From: an uncultured Lachnospiraceae bacterium
GTDB taxonomy: Bacteria > Bacillota > Clostridia > Lachnospirales > Lachnospiraceae
Direction: 5' to 3'
Assembly: GCA_937910785.1 (NCBI GenBank)
Contig: CALDLG010000083.1
Coordinates: 1 to 22,768 of the forward strand
Length of the DNA stretch: 22,768 bases
This document shows, piece after piece, positions 14,941 to 22,744 of this stretch; position 1 is the stretch's first letter, and the number at the start of each line of letters is the position of its first letter. The notes below the pieces were generated by a model. The model saw only the letters and a list, made by a program, of their open reading frames with translations. It had not been told where the DNA came from and searched no databases. A program made the position numbers and the translations under genes.

Positions 14941-15030
14941 TTCGAAAGAAGCATATTCAAAAGATACATCTTCGAAAGAAGCATAGTTGGCAGACATGAA
15001 TCGGAAAGAAGCATATCGGGAGGATATAGA
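14941..15030 (+). repeat. Three degenerate 30-bp tandem repeats between permease and kinase genes
   Basis: Units at 14941-14970, 14971-15000 and 15001-15030 share GAAAGAAGCATA in the same register. The first two have an identical 19-bp match (14937-14955 and 14967-14985). The third unit carries the AGGA near the kinase ribosome site. The array is in the intergenic region; translated in one frame it would give a decapeptide repeat, but that frame has no sign of being a gene. Confidence 0.7.
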
Positions 15031-15040
15031 GAGGTATGTC

Positions 15041-15958
15041 ATGGAGAAAAAACTGATAATTACGATTGTTATTTTATTGTGCATTCTTTTGGTCATGTCT
15101 GTGAAAATATGCCTGATGAGACAGGCGGCGCGGGAGATACGGGAGGGAATCGGCAGGATTCCGAAGACAGAGACGAATGTGCTTCTTACCGTACCCTGCC
15201 GCGACGGGGAGATGCGAAGGCTGGCGGCCGCATTAAACGAGGAGCTTCGCGGGCTGCGCCGGCAGCGGTGTCGTTATGAGCAGGGCGATCTGCAGTTAAA
15301 GGAAACGGTTGCCAATGTTTCTCACGATATCAGAACGCCGCTGACGGCAGTCTGCGGGTATCTTGATCTGGCCAGGCAGCAGCTTGAGAGGCCGGCCGGG
15401 CAGGAGGATCTGGAAGCGGTAAAACGGTATCTTTACATGATGGAGAACCGGACGGAGGCGCTGAAGCAGCTGACAGAGGAACTTTTTCGGTACGCTGCCG
15501 CAGTGCCGGGGGCGCAGATGCAGGAGATCGTTTCGGAGGAGATCGTGTTAAATCGTGAGTTAGAGGAAAGCATTGCCGTTTATTATGCCGCCTTGAAAAA
15601 TAATAACATAACGCCTGTAATAAACATGCCGGAACAACAGATTAAATGTAGATTAAACAAAGGTATGCTGTCCAGAATCTTCGGAAATATCATTGGAAAT
15701 GCCATGAAATACAGTGATGGAGATTTGATGATCAGGTTATACGAAACGGGTGAAATGTTATTCGCCAATCATGCTTCCGGCCTGGATGAAGTACAGGCCG
15801 GAAAGCTGTTTGACCGTTTCTATACGGTGCATTCGGCCAGAAAATCAACAGGGCTTGGATTGTCTATTGCAAGACAGCTTACGGAGCGGATGGGCGGAAA
15901 CATAGATGCCCATTATCGGGACGGCGTATTGTCTATTCACCTCTTTTTTCCAAATTAA
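15041..15958 (+). CDS. Sensor histidine kinase with a single short membrane anchor
   Basis: This 305-residue kinase has one N-terminal transmembrane helix (about 5-25), a short linker, a HisKA domain with the phosphorylated His95 in VSHDIRTPLTAV, and a catalytic domain with N-box GNIIGNAMKYS (215-225) and G-box STGLGLSIARQL (269-280). No extracellular sensor domain exists, so it may sense within the membrane or through the ABC transporter. The ATG at 15041 has AGAGAGG 6 nt upstream; in-frame TTG 14987 and ATG 14996 would add 15-18 residues ahead of the membrane helix and lack as good a site. It probably phosphorylates the response regulator at 12406-13074. Confidence 0.9.
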   Translation: MEKKLIITIVILLCILLVMSVKICLMRQAAREIREGIGRIPKTETNVLLTVPCRDGEMRRLAAALNEELRGLRRQRCRYEQGDLQLKETVANVSHDIRTPLTAVCGYLDLARQQLERPAGQEDLEAVKRYLYMMENRTEALKQLTEELFRYAAAVPGAQMQEIVSEEIVLNRELEESIAVYYAALKNNNITPVINMPEQQIKCRLNKGMLSRIFGNIIGNAMKYSDGDLMIRLYETGEMLFANHASGLDEVQAGKLFDRFYTVHSARKSTGLGLSIARQLTERMGGNIDAHYRDGVLSIHLFFPN

Positions 15959-16093
15959 GTAGTAAAATGCCTGTCTTTATGATAAAATATCTGTAAATTT
16001 GTTATATCCTGCATAAACCCCATTGACATTGCGGTCCCTCTTCGGGCCGGACAAAACAGGCAGCCGCGGCTGAGAGAAAGGTATGGTTATTTT
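15959..16093. other. Intergenic region between kinase and NYN genes
   Basis: These 135 bp contain no gene. A GC-rich stretch at about 16031-16070 can form small stems, including the palindrome CAGCCGCGGCTG, but no U-tract follows. A TTGACA occurs at 16023-16028 without a convincing -10 at the right spacing. I cannot assign a promoter or terminator firmly. Confidence 0.4.
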
Positions 16094-16669
16094 ATGAGTT
16101 ATTATCTGGTTGATTATGAAAATGTGAAAAAGGATGGGCTCAACGGCATTAACGAGCTGTCCAAAGAAGATACGGTCTGTATTTTTTACAGCGATAACGC
16201 GGATACGCTGACCTTTGACCTGCACAGGCGGATCAATGAATCGGAGGCGGAGATCATCTTTCAGAAGGTAGCGGTCGGCACGAAAAATGCGCTGGATTTT
16301 CAACTGGCGACTTATCTGGGATATATTATTGCGGAACGGAAGGAGCAGGAATATTTTCTGGTTACGAAGGATAATGGTTTTAATATTCTGTGCACTTACT
16401 GGGGAAAGCAGAATGTTAAAATAACGATGGTTACCGATTTGTCCGGCAGAAATATCAAGAAGGAACAGGAAGAACTGAAAAAAGAGGTTGCCAGGTTGAT
16501 TAAAGATACGGATATTGCGGCGTCGGTAACCAAAATCATTCTACAGTATAAAACGAAGACGGGAATCAATAATGCGCTTGTGAAGCAGTATCCAAGCAAG
16601 GATAACAAGCAGGCGAGTGAAATATATAATACGATCAAGCCTTTGCTCGGGGATAAGAAGGGCCGTTAG
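16094..16669 (+). CDS. NYN/PIN-like domain protein, putative ribonuclease
   Basis: This 191-residue cytoplasmic protein resembles the NYN/PIN-like nuclease fold. The N-terminus YYLVDYENVKKDGLNG has the conserved Asp7-x-Glu-Asn. Further acidic residues sit where the family binds metal: Asp34 (FYSDNAD), Asp68 (NALDFQLATYLGYII) and Asp93 (VTKDNGF). The C-terminal third is a lysine-rich helical region that may bind nucleic acid. The start is uncertain only in that the nearest site, AGAAAGG, is about 12 nt away; a closer ATG at 16083 hits a stop after three codons. It ends 9 bp before the LysM lipoprotein gene, yet the products seem unrelated. Substrate RNA is unknown. Confidence 0.78.
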   Translation: MSYYLVDYENVKKDGLNGINELSKEDTVCIFYSDNADTLTFDLHRRINESEAEIIFQKVAVGTKNALDFQLATYLGYIIAERKEQEYFLVTKDNGFNILCTYWGKQNVKITMVTDLSGRNIKKEQEELKKEVARLIKDTDIAASVTKIILQYKTKTGINNALVKQYPSKDNKQASEIYNTIKPLLGDKKGR

Positions 16670-16678
16670 GAGGAGCGT

Positions 16679-18277
16679 ATGAAATACCGGGGAAGAAAGT
16701 CTGGGAGAAAGGAAGCTGTTATGGCGGCTGTATTAGCGCTTTGCCTTGGTATGGGAACGGGCTGCGGCGGGACAGGCATGCCGGCGGGGAATGTCGGAGA
16801 GAACGCACCGGAGGAAACAGCGGGAGAAAGCATGCAGACAGCAGATGCCGGAGAGAACGCAGCGGGAGAAAGCGTGCAGACAGCAGGTGCCGGAGAGAGC
16901 GCACCGGGGGAAGCAGCGGGAGAGAATGCGCAGACGGCAGATGCCGGAGAAAACGCAACGGAAGCCGGCCGGAAGAAAACGGAGTCGATCGCTTTCGGGG
17001 AGGGGAGCGAATGGGAATTCTGGACGGATTACCTTTATCAGACCGCAGCGGATGAAAAATTTATTTTTGCCTTTATAGAGACCGGCGAAGATTCCGCCGA
17101 TTTCAGCTGGGAAGTCTGTGATGACAGGGAAAGCCTTGTAGATGTATGGTTCCGGGAGAAGGATGCGGAGCGGGGCGGAGAAGATACGCTGACCTGGCAT
17201 TTTCTGAAGATCGGTATCGGCAGCGGCGTCTGTGGGATGGATATCTATGATTATTTTAAACGGAATCTGTCGGAGGAGGGCTATATCGTGCATGCCTGGA
17301 CGATGGACGAAGGAAACGCCTATGGAATCAATCTGGACTGGAAAAAGGCATATGAGGAAGAATACAGGCTGGCGACGAAGCGGAAGATCATCGTAAAGAA
17401 CGGTTATTTATATCTGCTTTCCTGCGAGGACGTTACGGACGATAACCGCAGCGAGGTTACGGAGATCATACAGACTTACGAAAATCTGTTCGAGCGTAAG
17501 GAGTATACGGGCGGCTGGTTTATGGATGAGGATACGATCTACTGGTCGGATCATACGGCCCGGACGACAACGCTTGAAGAGCCTGAGCGCCGTTTCGTGG
17601 AGGAACGGGCGAGTGACGCGACCTGGCCGGATAAGCTGATGGGATATTTCGGCCTTGTCAGCGAAGCGGAATACTGGGTGCGGCTTGCGCCGGATATGCC
17701 GGAAATGACGATCGCCTTCCGTCTGAAAGCAGATCTGCTTCAAAAAGAACAGGAGATCTATCTGTTTAACGGTTTCGTGATGGATGAGACGTATGAGATG
17801 GAAATAAGGACAGTGGAGGGCGAAAAACTGATTCAGAAAACGGATGTGATGCTTTCCATCGAAAGAAAGGATCTGATTTCTTTTGAGGATCTGGATCATG
17901 ACGGATATCTGGATATGCGGATTCTCTATCCAACCCATGAGTCGGGAGCAGATGAAATGTATGTTGAAAAGGAAGGATACTGGGTGTGGGAGCCGGATAT
18001 GGAGAAAATGATATGTGTCAGCGATTCGGAGCTTCAGGCCAGACGGTCGGAACGGGAGGAAACGGAGGAAGAGGAAATTCCCGTGACCCAGCTCAGCATT
18101 ATTCCGGTCGTTGTGGAAAAAGGCGACAGCTTATGGAAGATTTCCGAGGAATATTACGGAAACGGTAAATACTGGATCAAAATTTATGAATATAACAGAT
18201 CCCTGATCGGAGACAATCCGTCGCTGATCTATGCGGGGACGGAGCTCATTCTTCCCTGGCTGAGGGATTGGGACTAG
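16679..18277 (+). CDS. Putative lipoprotein with C-terminal LysM domain
   Basis: This 532-residue exported protein has a signal peptide with a probable lipidation site at Cys29 (LGMGTGCGG; the lipobox is imperfect). Residues about 36-95 are a low-complexity linker of GENA, GES and QTADAG repeats. The central region (100-470) is unrecognised but contains an EF-hand-like DLDHDGYLD loop. The C-terminus has a LysM domain (about 478-527): VVEKGDSLWKISEEYYGNG through NPSLIYAGTELILP, a peptidoglycan-binding module. Lipid anchor plus LysM suggests it bridges membrane and cell wall. AGGAGGAG lies just ahead of the ATG. The stop codon falls within an 18-bp palindrome. Confidence 0.85.
   Translation: MKYRGRKSGRKEAVMAAVLALCLGMGTGCGGTGMPAGNVGENAPEETAGESMQTADAGENAAGESVQTAGAGESAPGEAAGENAQTADAGENATEAGRKKTESIAFGEGSEWEFWTDYLYQTAADEKFIFAFIETGEDSADFSWEVCDDRESLVDVWFREKDAERGGEDTLTWHFLKIGIGSGVCGMDIYDYFKRNLSEEGYIVHAWTMDEGNAYGINLDWKKAYEEEYRLATKRKIIVKNGYLYLLSCEDVTDDNRSEVTEIIQTYENLFERKEYTGGWFMDEDTIYWSDHTARTTTLEEPERRFVEERASDATWPDKLMGYFGLVSEAEYWVRLAPDMPEMTIAFRLKADLLQKEQEIYLFNGFVMDETYEMEIRTVEGEKLIQKTDVMLSIERKDLISFEDLDHDGYLDMRILYPTHESGADEMYVEKEGYWVWEPDMEKMICVSDSELQARRSEREETEEEEIPVTQLSIIPVVVEKGDSLWKISEEYYGNGKYWIKIYEYNRSLIGDNPSLIYAGTELILPWLRDWD
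16784..16963 (+). repeat. Imperfect in-frame repeats in the lipoprotein linker
   Basis: Related units of 14-18 codons built on QTADAGEN, AAGES and APGEAAGEN occur about three times, with DNA such as GCAGATGCCGGAGA recurring. Length variation between units is in whole codons. Confidence 0.7.
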
Positions 18278-18284
18278 TCCCAAT
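18267..18284. other. 18-bp perfect palindrome at the convergent gene ends
   Basis: ATTGGGACTAGTCCCAAT is perfectly self-complementary and includes the TAG stop of the LysM lipoprotein. It sits between two converging genes. No T-run follows on either strand, so it is at best a weak bidirectional terminator; a protein site is also possible. Confidence 0.55.
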
Positions 18285-18299
18285 ACGGCCGGGGGAACA

Positions 18300-19328
18300 T
18301 CAGTAAATGGTTTCCACATCCCGGATTTCGTTGTCGGCAATCCGGAAGCGCCAGACGGAGTGGCCGGGAAGGCGGTGCTCCGTTAAATACCAGTCGTTAT
18401 CTATCTGGGTGATATAGTAGGGCGTTCCGCCGCCGATAAAATGGTCGTAGACATCTTCATAGTTTCCGTCGATCAGGCCGGAGAGATCTTTGGTGCGAAG
18501 GATGGTCGCATAGTCCTGATTTCCCGTGATATCGGTTGATATGGTAAGATAGAAATAATCCTGAATCCGTGCAAGCTGAATCATACCTGCCATGGTATCG
18601 GGTACGGGGTAGACATTCAGAATCCGAAAGGTATGAAGATCGGCTTCAATAATGCTTGCATTGCCGGATACGAAATAGATGATATCCTCCTGAATCGTAA
18701 AAGAGCGGACATATACGCCGTCAAGGGATGCTACCCGGCGGATTTCGGTCAGGTACATGCGTGTGCCGTCCGGTTCGCGGCGGAAGAGATACATCTCTCC
18801 GCTCATGGAACTCCAGGCATAGAAGGTTTTCGTTTTTTCGTCATAAATAATATAATGCGGCCTGTTTCCGATCCCGGAAAAGGTTTGGGTATGCAGGAAG
18901 CGGCCGTCTTTTTTCTCAAAAATCAGAATTCTGTTGTTCTCTGTATCGTCGATCAGATACACGAGGCCGTCGCTGGCCAGCGTGTGTCCCCTGTCGATTT
19001 CATCCGTCATTACATTCCATTGCCAGATCGGGTCGCTCAGATTGTCATGATAAATAACCTGATTGTGATAGCAGTCCACGAGAAAATAAGTATCCTCTAT
19101 TTTGGTCAGGCAGGTGGGAACGCTTAAATCAGAGCAGGGATTGGTCTTCACTTCTTCCTGCAGGGCCGCGGTGATCAGAGCCTCATTCTCGAGCTCGGAG
19201 GAAGCGATATATCCGGTAATGGAAGCGTTTCGGCTCCGCATGAGAAAGAAGGCTGAAAGAAGCGCCGCAGCGGTAAACGCAACGACTATGAGAATCATAT
19301 AATAGGAATGAAAAGGTTTTTTGTTCAT
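18300..19328 (-). CDS. Membrane-anchored, propeller-like extracellular protein
   Basis: This 342-residue protein has an N-terminal membrane anchor (about 9-30, YYMILIVVAFTAAALLSAFF). The exterior part shows repeated beta-strand blocks such as YFLVDCYHNQVIYHD, GLVYLIDDTENNRILIFE, YIIYDEKTKTFYAWS and IIYFVSGNASIIEADL, which look like NHL- or YncE-type propeller blades. I do not recognise the exact family, and ligand or enzyme activity is unknown. AGGAGG lies 8 nt before the ATG on the minus strand. It is transcribed towards the LysM lipoprotein, and its promoter is at 19349-19377. There is no lipobox. Confidence 0.75.
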   Translation of the reverse strand: MNKKPFHSYYMILIVVAFTAAALLSAFFLMRSRNASITGYIASSELENEALITAALQEEVKTNPCSDLSVPTCLTKIEDTYFLVDCYHNQVIYHDNLSDPIWQWNVMTDEIDRGHTLASDGLVYLIDDTENNRILIFEKKDGRFLHTQTFSGIGNRPHYIIYDEKTKTFYAWSSMSGEMYLFRREPDGTRMYLTEIRRVASLDGVYVRSFTIQEDIIYFVSGNASIIEADLHTFRILNVYPVPDTMAGMIQLARIQDYFYLTISTDITGNQDYATILRTKDLSGLIDGNYEDVYDHFIGGGTPYYITQIDNDWYLTEHRLPGHSVWRFRIADNEIRDVETIY

Positions 19329-19348
19329 CGTAAAGCCTCCTGCAAATT

Positions 19349-19377
19349 ATGATAACATGATTTTCTCATTGTGTCTA
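19349..19377 (-). promoter_or_regulatory. Promoter of the propeller-like gene
   Basis: Reading the minus strand, TAGACA (complement of 19372-19377) and TATCAT (complement of 19349-19354) are spaced by 17 nt, about 20 nt upstream of the start codon. Two of twelve hexamer positions differ from consensus. Confidence 0.5.
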
Positions 19378-19486
19378 AATTGTTTTGGAGCAGCAAATAA
19401 AATGGAAAAGAATTAACGTTCGCACAGGACCGTCGCATTTAACGCGGAGACTGTAAGAAAGTGATTCGGAAAGGAAATGAAACCGA

Positions 19487-19828
19487 ATGGAAAATGAAAT
19501 TTTAAGAATGATCATCACAATCCTTCTGCTTTTCCTGCTTTTTCTTCTGATCATTGTATGTCATGCCGGAGTTTATGGGATGGCGCGGGTTTATAACTGG
19601 AACGGCAGGCGGTACTGCTACCTGGGATTTGTGCCCATCCGAAGGAAAAACGGGGATATGGTTGTCCGGATCGGAGAGCATATGACAGATCTGTCCCGGA
19701 CGACAGCATACCGGATCTGCGTGAGCAGGGCCTTCTGCCGGAAGAACAGGTACCGGGAAATGCTCGTTTATGTGGACGGAGAAAAAAATTATCTTTTGAT
19801 AGACAGCCCGGCGATGTGGTTTTCCTGA
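19487..19828 (+). CDS. Small single-pass membrane protein (unrecognised)
   Basis: This 113-residue protein starts with a strong hydrophobic helix (about 7-29, MIITILLLFLLFLLIIVCHA). A basic soluble domain with aromatic residues follows (YNWNGRRYCYLGFVPIRRK, then MVVRIGEHMTDLSRTTAYRI). GGAAAGGA precedes the ATG by about 10 nt. It is divergent from the propeller-like gene, sharing a 158-bp intergenic region. I do not recognise a family; function unknown. Confidence 0.65.
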   Translation: MENEILRMIITILLLFLLFLLIIVCHAGVYGMARVYNWNGRRYCYLGFVPIRRKNGDMVVRIGEHMTDLSRTTAYRICVSRAFCRKNRYREMLVYVDGEKNYLLIDSPAMWFS

Positions 19829-19909
19829 ATCTTTCTGAAATGCATTTCTGAAATGTTCTCTGATTGTTTTTTAATTGTTTCGGAAGTAGTTCCCTTTTCG
19901 GTAAAATTT

Positions 19910-19918
19910 TGGTATACT
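19910..19918 (+). promoter_or_regulatory. Extended -10 promoter for the glycosyltransferase gene
   Basis: TGGTATACT is a TGn-extended -10 element, 78 nt upstream of the chosen start codon. The -35 region (TTCCCT at 19890-19895, 17-nt spacing) is poor, as is usual for extended -10 promoters. Upstream, 19832-19855 has two copies of TTTCTGAAATG of unknown meaning. Confidence 0.45.
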
Positions 19919-19995
19919 AATACGAAAATGTTTACAGACATCTGCGGGCGCTGCTGATGAAGAGGGCGGGCGCAAGGGAAAGGTATCGTGTTCCT

Positions 19996-21012
19996 ATGAT
20001 TACAATCAGTCTTTGTATGATCGTTAAAAATGAAGAAAAGCTGCTGGCCAGATGTCTTGACAGCGTCGCCTGCCTTATGGATGAAATCGTGATTGTGGAT
20101 ACCGGTTCCACAGACGGAACGAAAGCGATTGCGGCCCGTTATACGGACAGGATTTACGATTTCGAATGGGTGAATGATTTTGCTGCGGCGCGGAATTTTG
20201 CTTTTTCCAAGGCCACGATGGAATATATTTATTCCGCGGATGCGGATGAGGTGCTGGATGAGGAGAACCGGGGAATTTTTCTGCGGTTAAAGGAAAGTTT
20301 ACTGCCGCAGATCGATATTGTGCAGATGTATTATGCGAATCAGCTCGATTTCGGCACGATCTATAATTTTGACAGGGAGCTTCGGCCAAAGCTTTTTAAA
20401 AGAGTGCGTTCTTTCATCTGGCAGGAGCCGATTCATGAGCAGGTTCTTCTGGAGCCGGTAATTTATGACAGTGATGTCGCAATACTGCATCTGCCCGACG
20501 GCAATCATAAGAGCAGAGATCTTGCGGCTTTTGCGCGGATGGTATCCGAAGGAAAGCGGCTGTCAAAGCGGCTTCATAATATTTATGCGAAAGAGCTTTT
20601 TATTTCGGGAGAAGAGCAGGATTTTCTGGAGGCCGGCCCTTTTTTTGAGGCTTCCTGTGCGGATACGGAGCGGTCTTTGGATGAAATCAGGGAGGCAGCG
20701 TGTGTCGCGGCACGGGCGGCAAGAATCGGACAGGCTTATGAGAAATTTTTCAAATATGCGCTGAAGGTGGTTGCCAGTGAGGGATGCTCGGAGATCTGCT
20801 GTGAACTGGGAAGCTATTTCCTGAAACGGCAGGACCCGGAGGAAGCGGTTATATGGTTTTACAATGCCGTGTATGAAACGGAGAGTATCCTTAATATACA
20901 TAGTAGTGGGGATATTCCGCTGCGCGGCCTTTCGGAGTGCTATCGTCTTATGGGGAATGAGGAACAGGCGGAGGCATACGGGAAGCTGGCGGAGGAGTGG
21001 AAGGCGGAATGA
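19996..21012 (+). CDS. Family 2 glycosyltransferase with helical C-terminal region
   Basis: This 338-residue protein has a GT-A fold: MITISLCMIVKNEEKLLARC at the start, EIVIVDTGSTDGT (30-42) for nucleotide-sugar binding, FAAARNFAFSKA, and the metal-binding DxD in YIYSADADEVLDEE (79-90). PIHEQV and the later LRGLSECYRLMGNEEQAEAYG indicate a C-terminal helical, TPR-like part, an arrangement common in SunS-like and related GT2 proteins. It may glycosylate a protein or wall polymer; the acceptor is unknown. I start at ATG 19996, where the family begins; ATG 19957 adds 13 residues and has no ribosome site, while AAGGGAAAGG lies about 12 nt before 19996. It ends 14 bp before the HisC-like gene. Confidence 0.82.
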   Translation: MITISLCMIVKNEEKLLARCLDSVACLMDEIVIVDTGSTDGTKAIAARYTDRIYDFEWVNDFAAARNFAFSKATMEYIYSADADEVLDEENRGIFLRLKESLLPQIDIVQMYYANQLDFGTIYNFDRELRPKLFKRVRSFIWQEPIHEQVLLEPVIYDSDVAILHLPDGNHKSRDLAAFARMVSEGKRLSKRLHNIYAKELFISGEEQDFLEAGPFFEASCADTERSLDEIREAACVAARAARIGQAYEKFFKYALKVVASEGCSEICCELGSYFLKRQDPEEAVIWFYNAVYETESILNIHSSGDIPLRGLSECYRLMGNEEQAEAYGKLAEEWKAE

Positions 21013-21026
21013 AAGGAAGTCATGAG

Positions 21027-22079
21027 ATGAAGTGGGAAGAAAATGTCAGGAAGGTGGTTCCCTATGTACCGGGAGAGCAGCCGCAGAAAAAGAATGTTAT
21101 CAAATTGAATACAAATGAGTGTCCCTATCAGCCGTCGCCGATGGTGGAAAAGGCAATGAAGGAAATGGATTACCGTACGTTGCGTCTGTATCCGGAGTTC
21201 CCGGAGAAAACGCCGCTTACGAAATATCTGGCGGAATATCATCAGACAGAGGAAGAGCAGGTTTTCATCGGAGTCGGATCGGACGACGTGCTGTCGATGG
21301 CTTTTTTGACCTTTTTCAATTCTGACAGACCTGTCTTTTTTCCGGATATCACCTATTCCTTTTACGATGTCTGGGCGGATCTTTACCGGATTCCCTATGA
21401 GGTGAAGCCGCTCGATGCGGACTTTTGCATCCGGAAGGAGGACTATATCGGGAAAAACTGCGGCGGCGTGATCTTTCCGAATCCCAACGCGCCGACAGGT
21501 GTCCTGATGGGGGTGGATGAGATTGAAGAGATTGTAAAGGCAAATCCTGACGTTGTTGTCATAATTGACGAGGCGTATATTGATTTTGGAGGAACGACCT
21601 GCCTGCCGCTCATAAAAAGATATGACAACCTGCTGGTGGTCCGTACTTTTTCCAAGTCAAGGGCAATGGCTGGCTGTAGAATCGGTTACGCGCTCGGCGG
21701 CAAAAAACTGATCCGGTATTTGAACGATGCGAAATACTCCGTCAATTCTTATACGATGAACAGACCTGCGCTGCGGCTCGGCGCAGAATCCGTGAAAGAC
21801 GAGGCATATTTCAGGGAAATCTGTGGAAAGATTATTGCCACGAGGCAGCGAAGCGAGAAGGAGCTGGCTGCGCTCGGATTTACGTTCCCGAAGTCTTACG
21901 GAAATTTCATTTTTGCTTCCCATGAGAAGGTCGGGGCAAAGGAGATTTTCGAAAAGCTGAAAGAACAGGATATTTATGTTAGACACTGGAACAGGGAGCG
22001 GATCGACCGGTATCTGCGGATTACGATCGGAACGGATGAACAGATGGATGCGCTGTTTGCGGCGCTTGCACGGATTTAA
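21027..22079 (+). CDS. hisC: Histidinol-phosphate aminotransferase (HisC-like)
   Basis: This 350-residue PLP enzyme interconverts imidazole acetol phosphate and histidinol phosphate with glutamate/2-oxoglutarate, by family. It begins MKWEENVRKVVPYVPGEQ, typical of clostridial HisC, then IKLNTNECPYQPSP. PNPNAPTG (151-158), IIDEAYIDF (179-187), and the PLP-lysine in TFSKSRAMAGCRIGYA (Lys210) are all present; Arg residues in RYLRITIGT bind substrate phosphate or carboxylate. AAAGGAAG lies 7 nt before ATG 21027; an in-frame ATG at 21009 and GTG at 20997 are alternatives overlapping the upstream gene. No other his genes are nearby, so it may be a stand-alone HisC or a related aromatic aminotransferase. 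Confidence 0.87.
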   Translation: MKWEENVRKVVPYVPGEQPQKKNVIKLNTNECPYQPSPMVEKAMKEMDYRTLRLYPEFPEKTPLTKYLAEYHQTEEEQVFIGVGSDDVLSMAFLTFFNSDRPVFFPDITYSFYDVWADLYRIPYEVKPLDADFCIRKEDYIGKNCGGVIFPNPNAPTGVLMGVDEIEEIVKANPDVVVIIDEAYIDFGGTTCLPLIKRYDNLLVVRTFSKSRAMAGCRIGYALGGKKLIRYLNDAKYSVNSYTMNRPALRLGAESVKDEAYFREICGKIIATRQRSEKELAALGFTFPKSYGNFIFASHEKVGAKEIFEKLKEQDIYVRHWNRERIDRYLRITIGTDEQMDALFAALARI

Positions 22080-22133
22080 GAATTTCCGGAAAAGCTTCAT
22101 GGCGGCCGGTTATAATAAGGGAAAAGAAAGGGC

Positions 22134-22646
22134 ATGGTATTAAGTATGGATAGTCTGGCAATTTGGTTTGCGAACACATTGGGGCAGTTTGTATCGAGAG
22201 AGGTTGTTATTTTTATTATCTCCATGATTCCGATCCTGGAGCTTCGCGGTGGACTGCTTGTCGCGTCTTTGCTGAATGTTTCAATAACGACTGCTATTCC
22301 TATTTGTATAGTCGGAAACATCATTCCGATTCCGTTTATACTTCTGTTTATCAAGCAGATTTTCAAATGGTTAAAGAAGATTAAATTTTTCAGGGGCCTC
22401 ATTGAAAGGCTGGAAGCGCGGGCGATGGGCAAAAGCGAAACGATTAAAAAATATGAGTTCTGGGGGCTGGTGCTGTTTGTTGGCATACCGCTTCCGGGAA
22501 CGGGCGCATGGACCGGTTCTCTGATTGCGGCGCTGCTCGATGTGGACTTTAAGAAAGCGGTTCTGGCAGAGCTGCTCGGGATTATAATAGCAACTGTTAT
22601 TATGTCGATTGTATCTTATGGACTGCTGGGAGCGTTGATTTCATAG
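22134..22646 (+). CDS. Small multidrug export family membrane protein (COG2426-type)
   Basis: This 170-residue integral membrane protein has about four hydrophobic segments (around 22-45, 50-75, 107-130 and 140-168). The motif SMIPILELRGGLLVA near the N-terminus and FVGIPLPGTGAWTGSLIAALL in the second half are diagnostic of the putative small multidrug export (Sm_multidrug_ex) family. Family function is not well established despite its name. AAGGGA lies 10 nt before this ATG; a second in-frame ATG four codons on is possible. TATAAT at 22111-22116 could be a -10 element, though its -35 is not convincing. A terminator-like hairpin follows. Confidence 0.85.
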   Translation: MVLSMDSLAIWFANTLGQFVSREVVIFIISMIPILELRGGLLVASLLNVSITTAIPICIVGNIIPIPFILLFIKQIFKWLKKIKFFRGLIERLEARAMGKSETIKKYEFWGLVLFVGIPLPGTGAWTGSLIAALLDVDFKKAVLAELLGIIIATVIMSIVSYGLLGALIS

Positions 22647-22702
22647 GAAGGTTCAGGTGTCAAAAGGTGCGCTGAATAAACTGTAAAGGCAGATTGCACA
22701 AG

Positions 22703-22744
22703 ATATTCCCGCAGCTGTCTTGCGCAGGAATATGAGATTTTCTT
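22703..22744 (+). terminator. Probable Rho-independent terminator
   Basis: ATATTCC (22703-22709) pairs with GGAATAT (22727-22733), and the stem continues with CGCA (22710-22713) and TGCG (22721-22724), with a two-base CA bulge and a 7-nt loop. A T-rich run (TTTTCTT from 22738) follows after a few bases. It lies about 57 bp after the small membrane protein gene. Confidence 0.55.

Noticed and set aside
14872..15279. 135-residue frame spanning the permease end and kinase start
   Set aside because: It overlaps two real genes in another frame; its decapeptide repeat is a by-product of the 30-bp DNA repeat.
19832..19855. Terminator downstream of the small membrane protein
   Set aside because: The palindrome GAAATGCATTTC is short and A/T rich, with the T-run more than 10 nt away; evidence is too weak.
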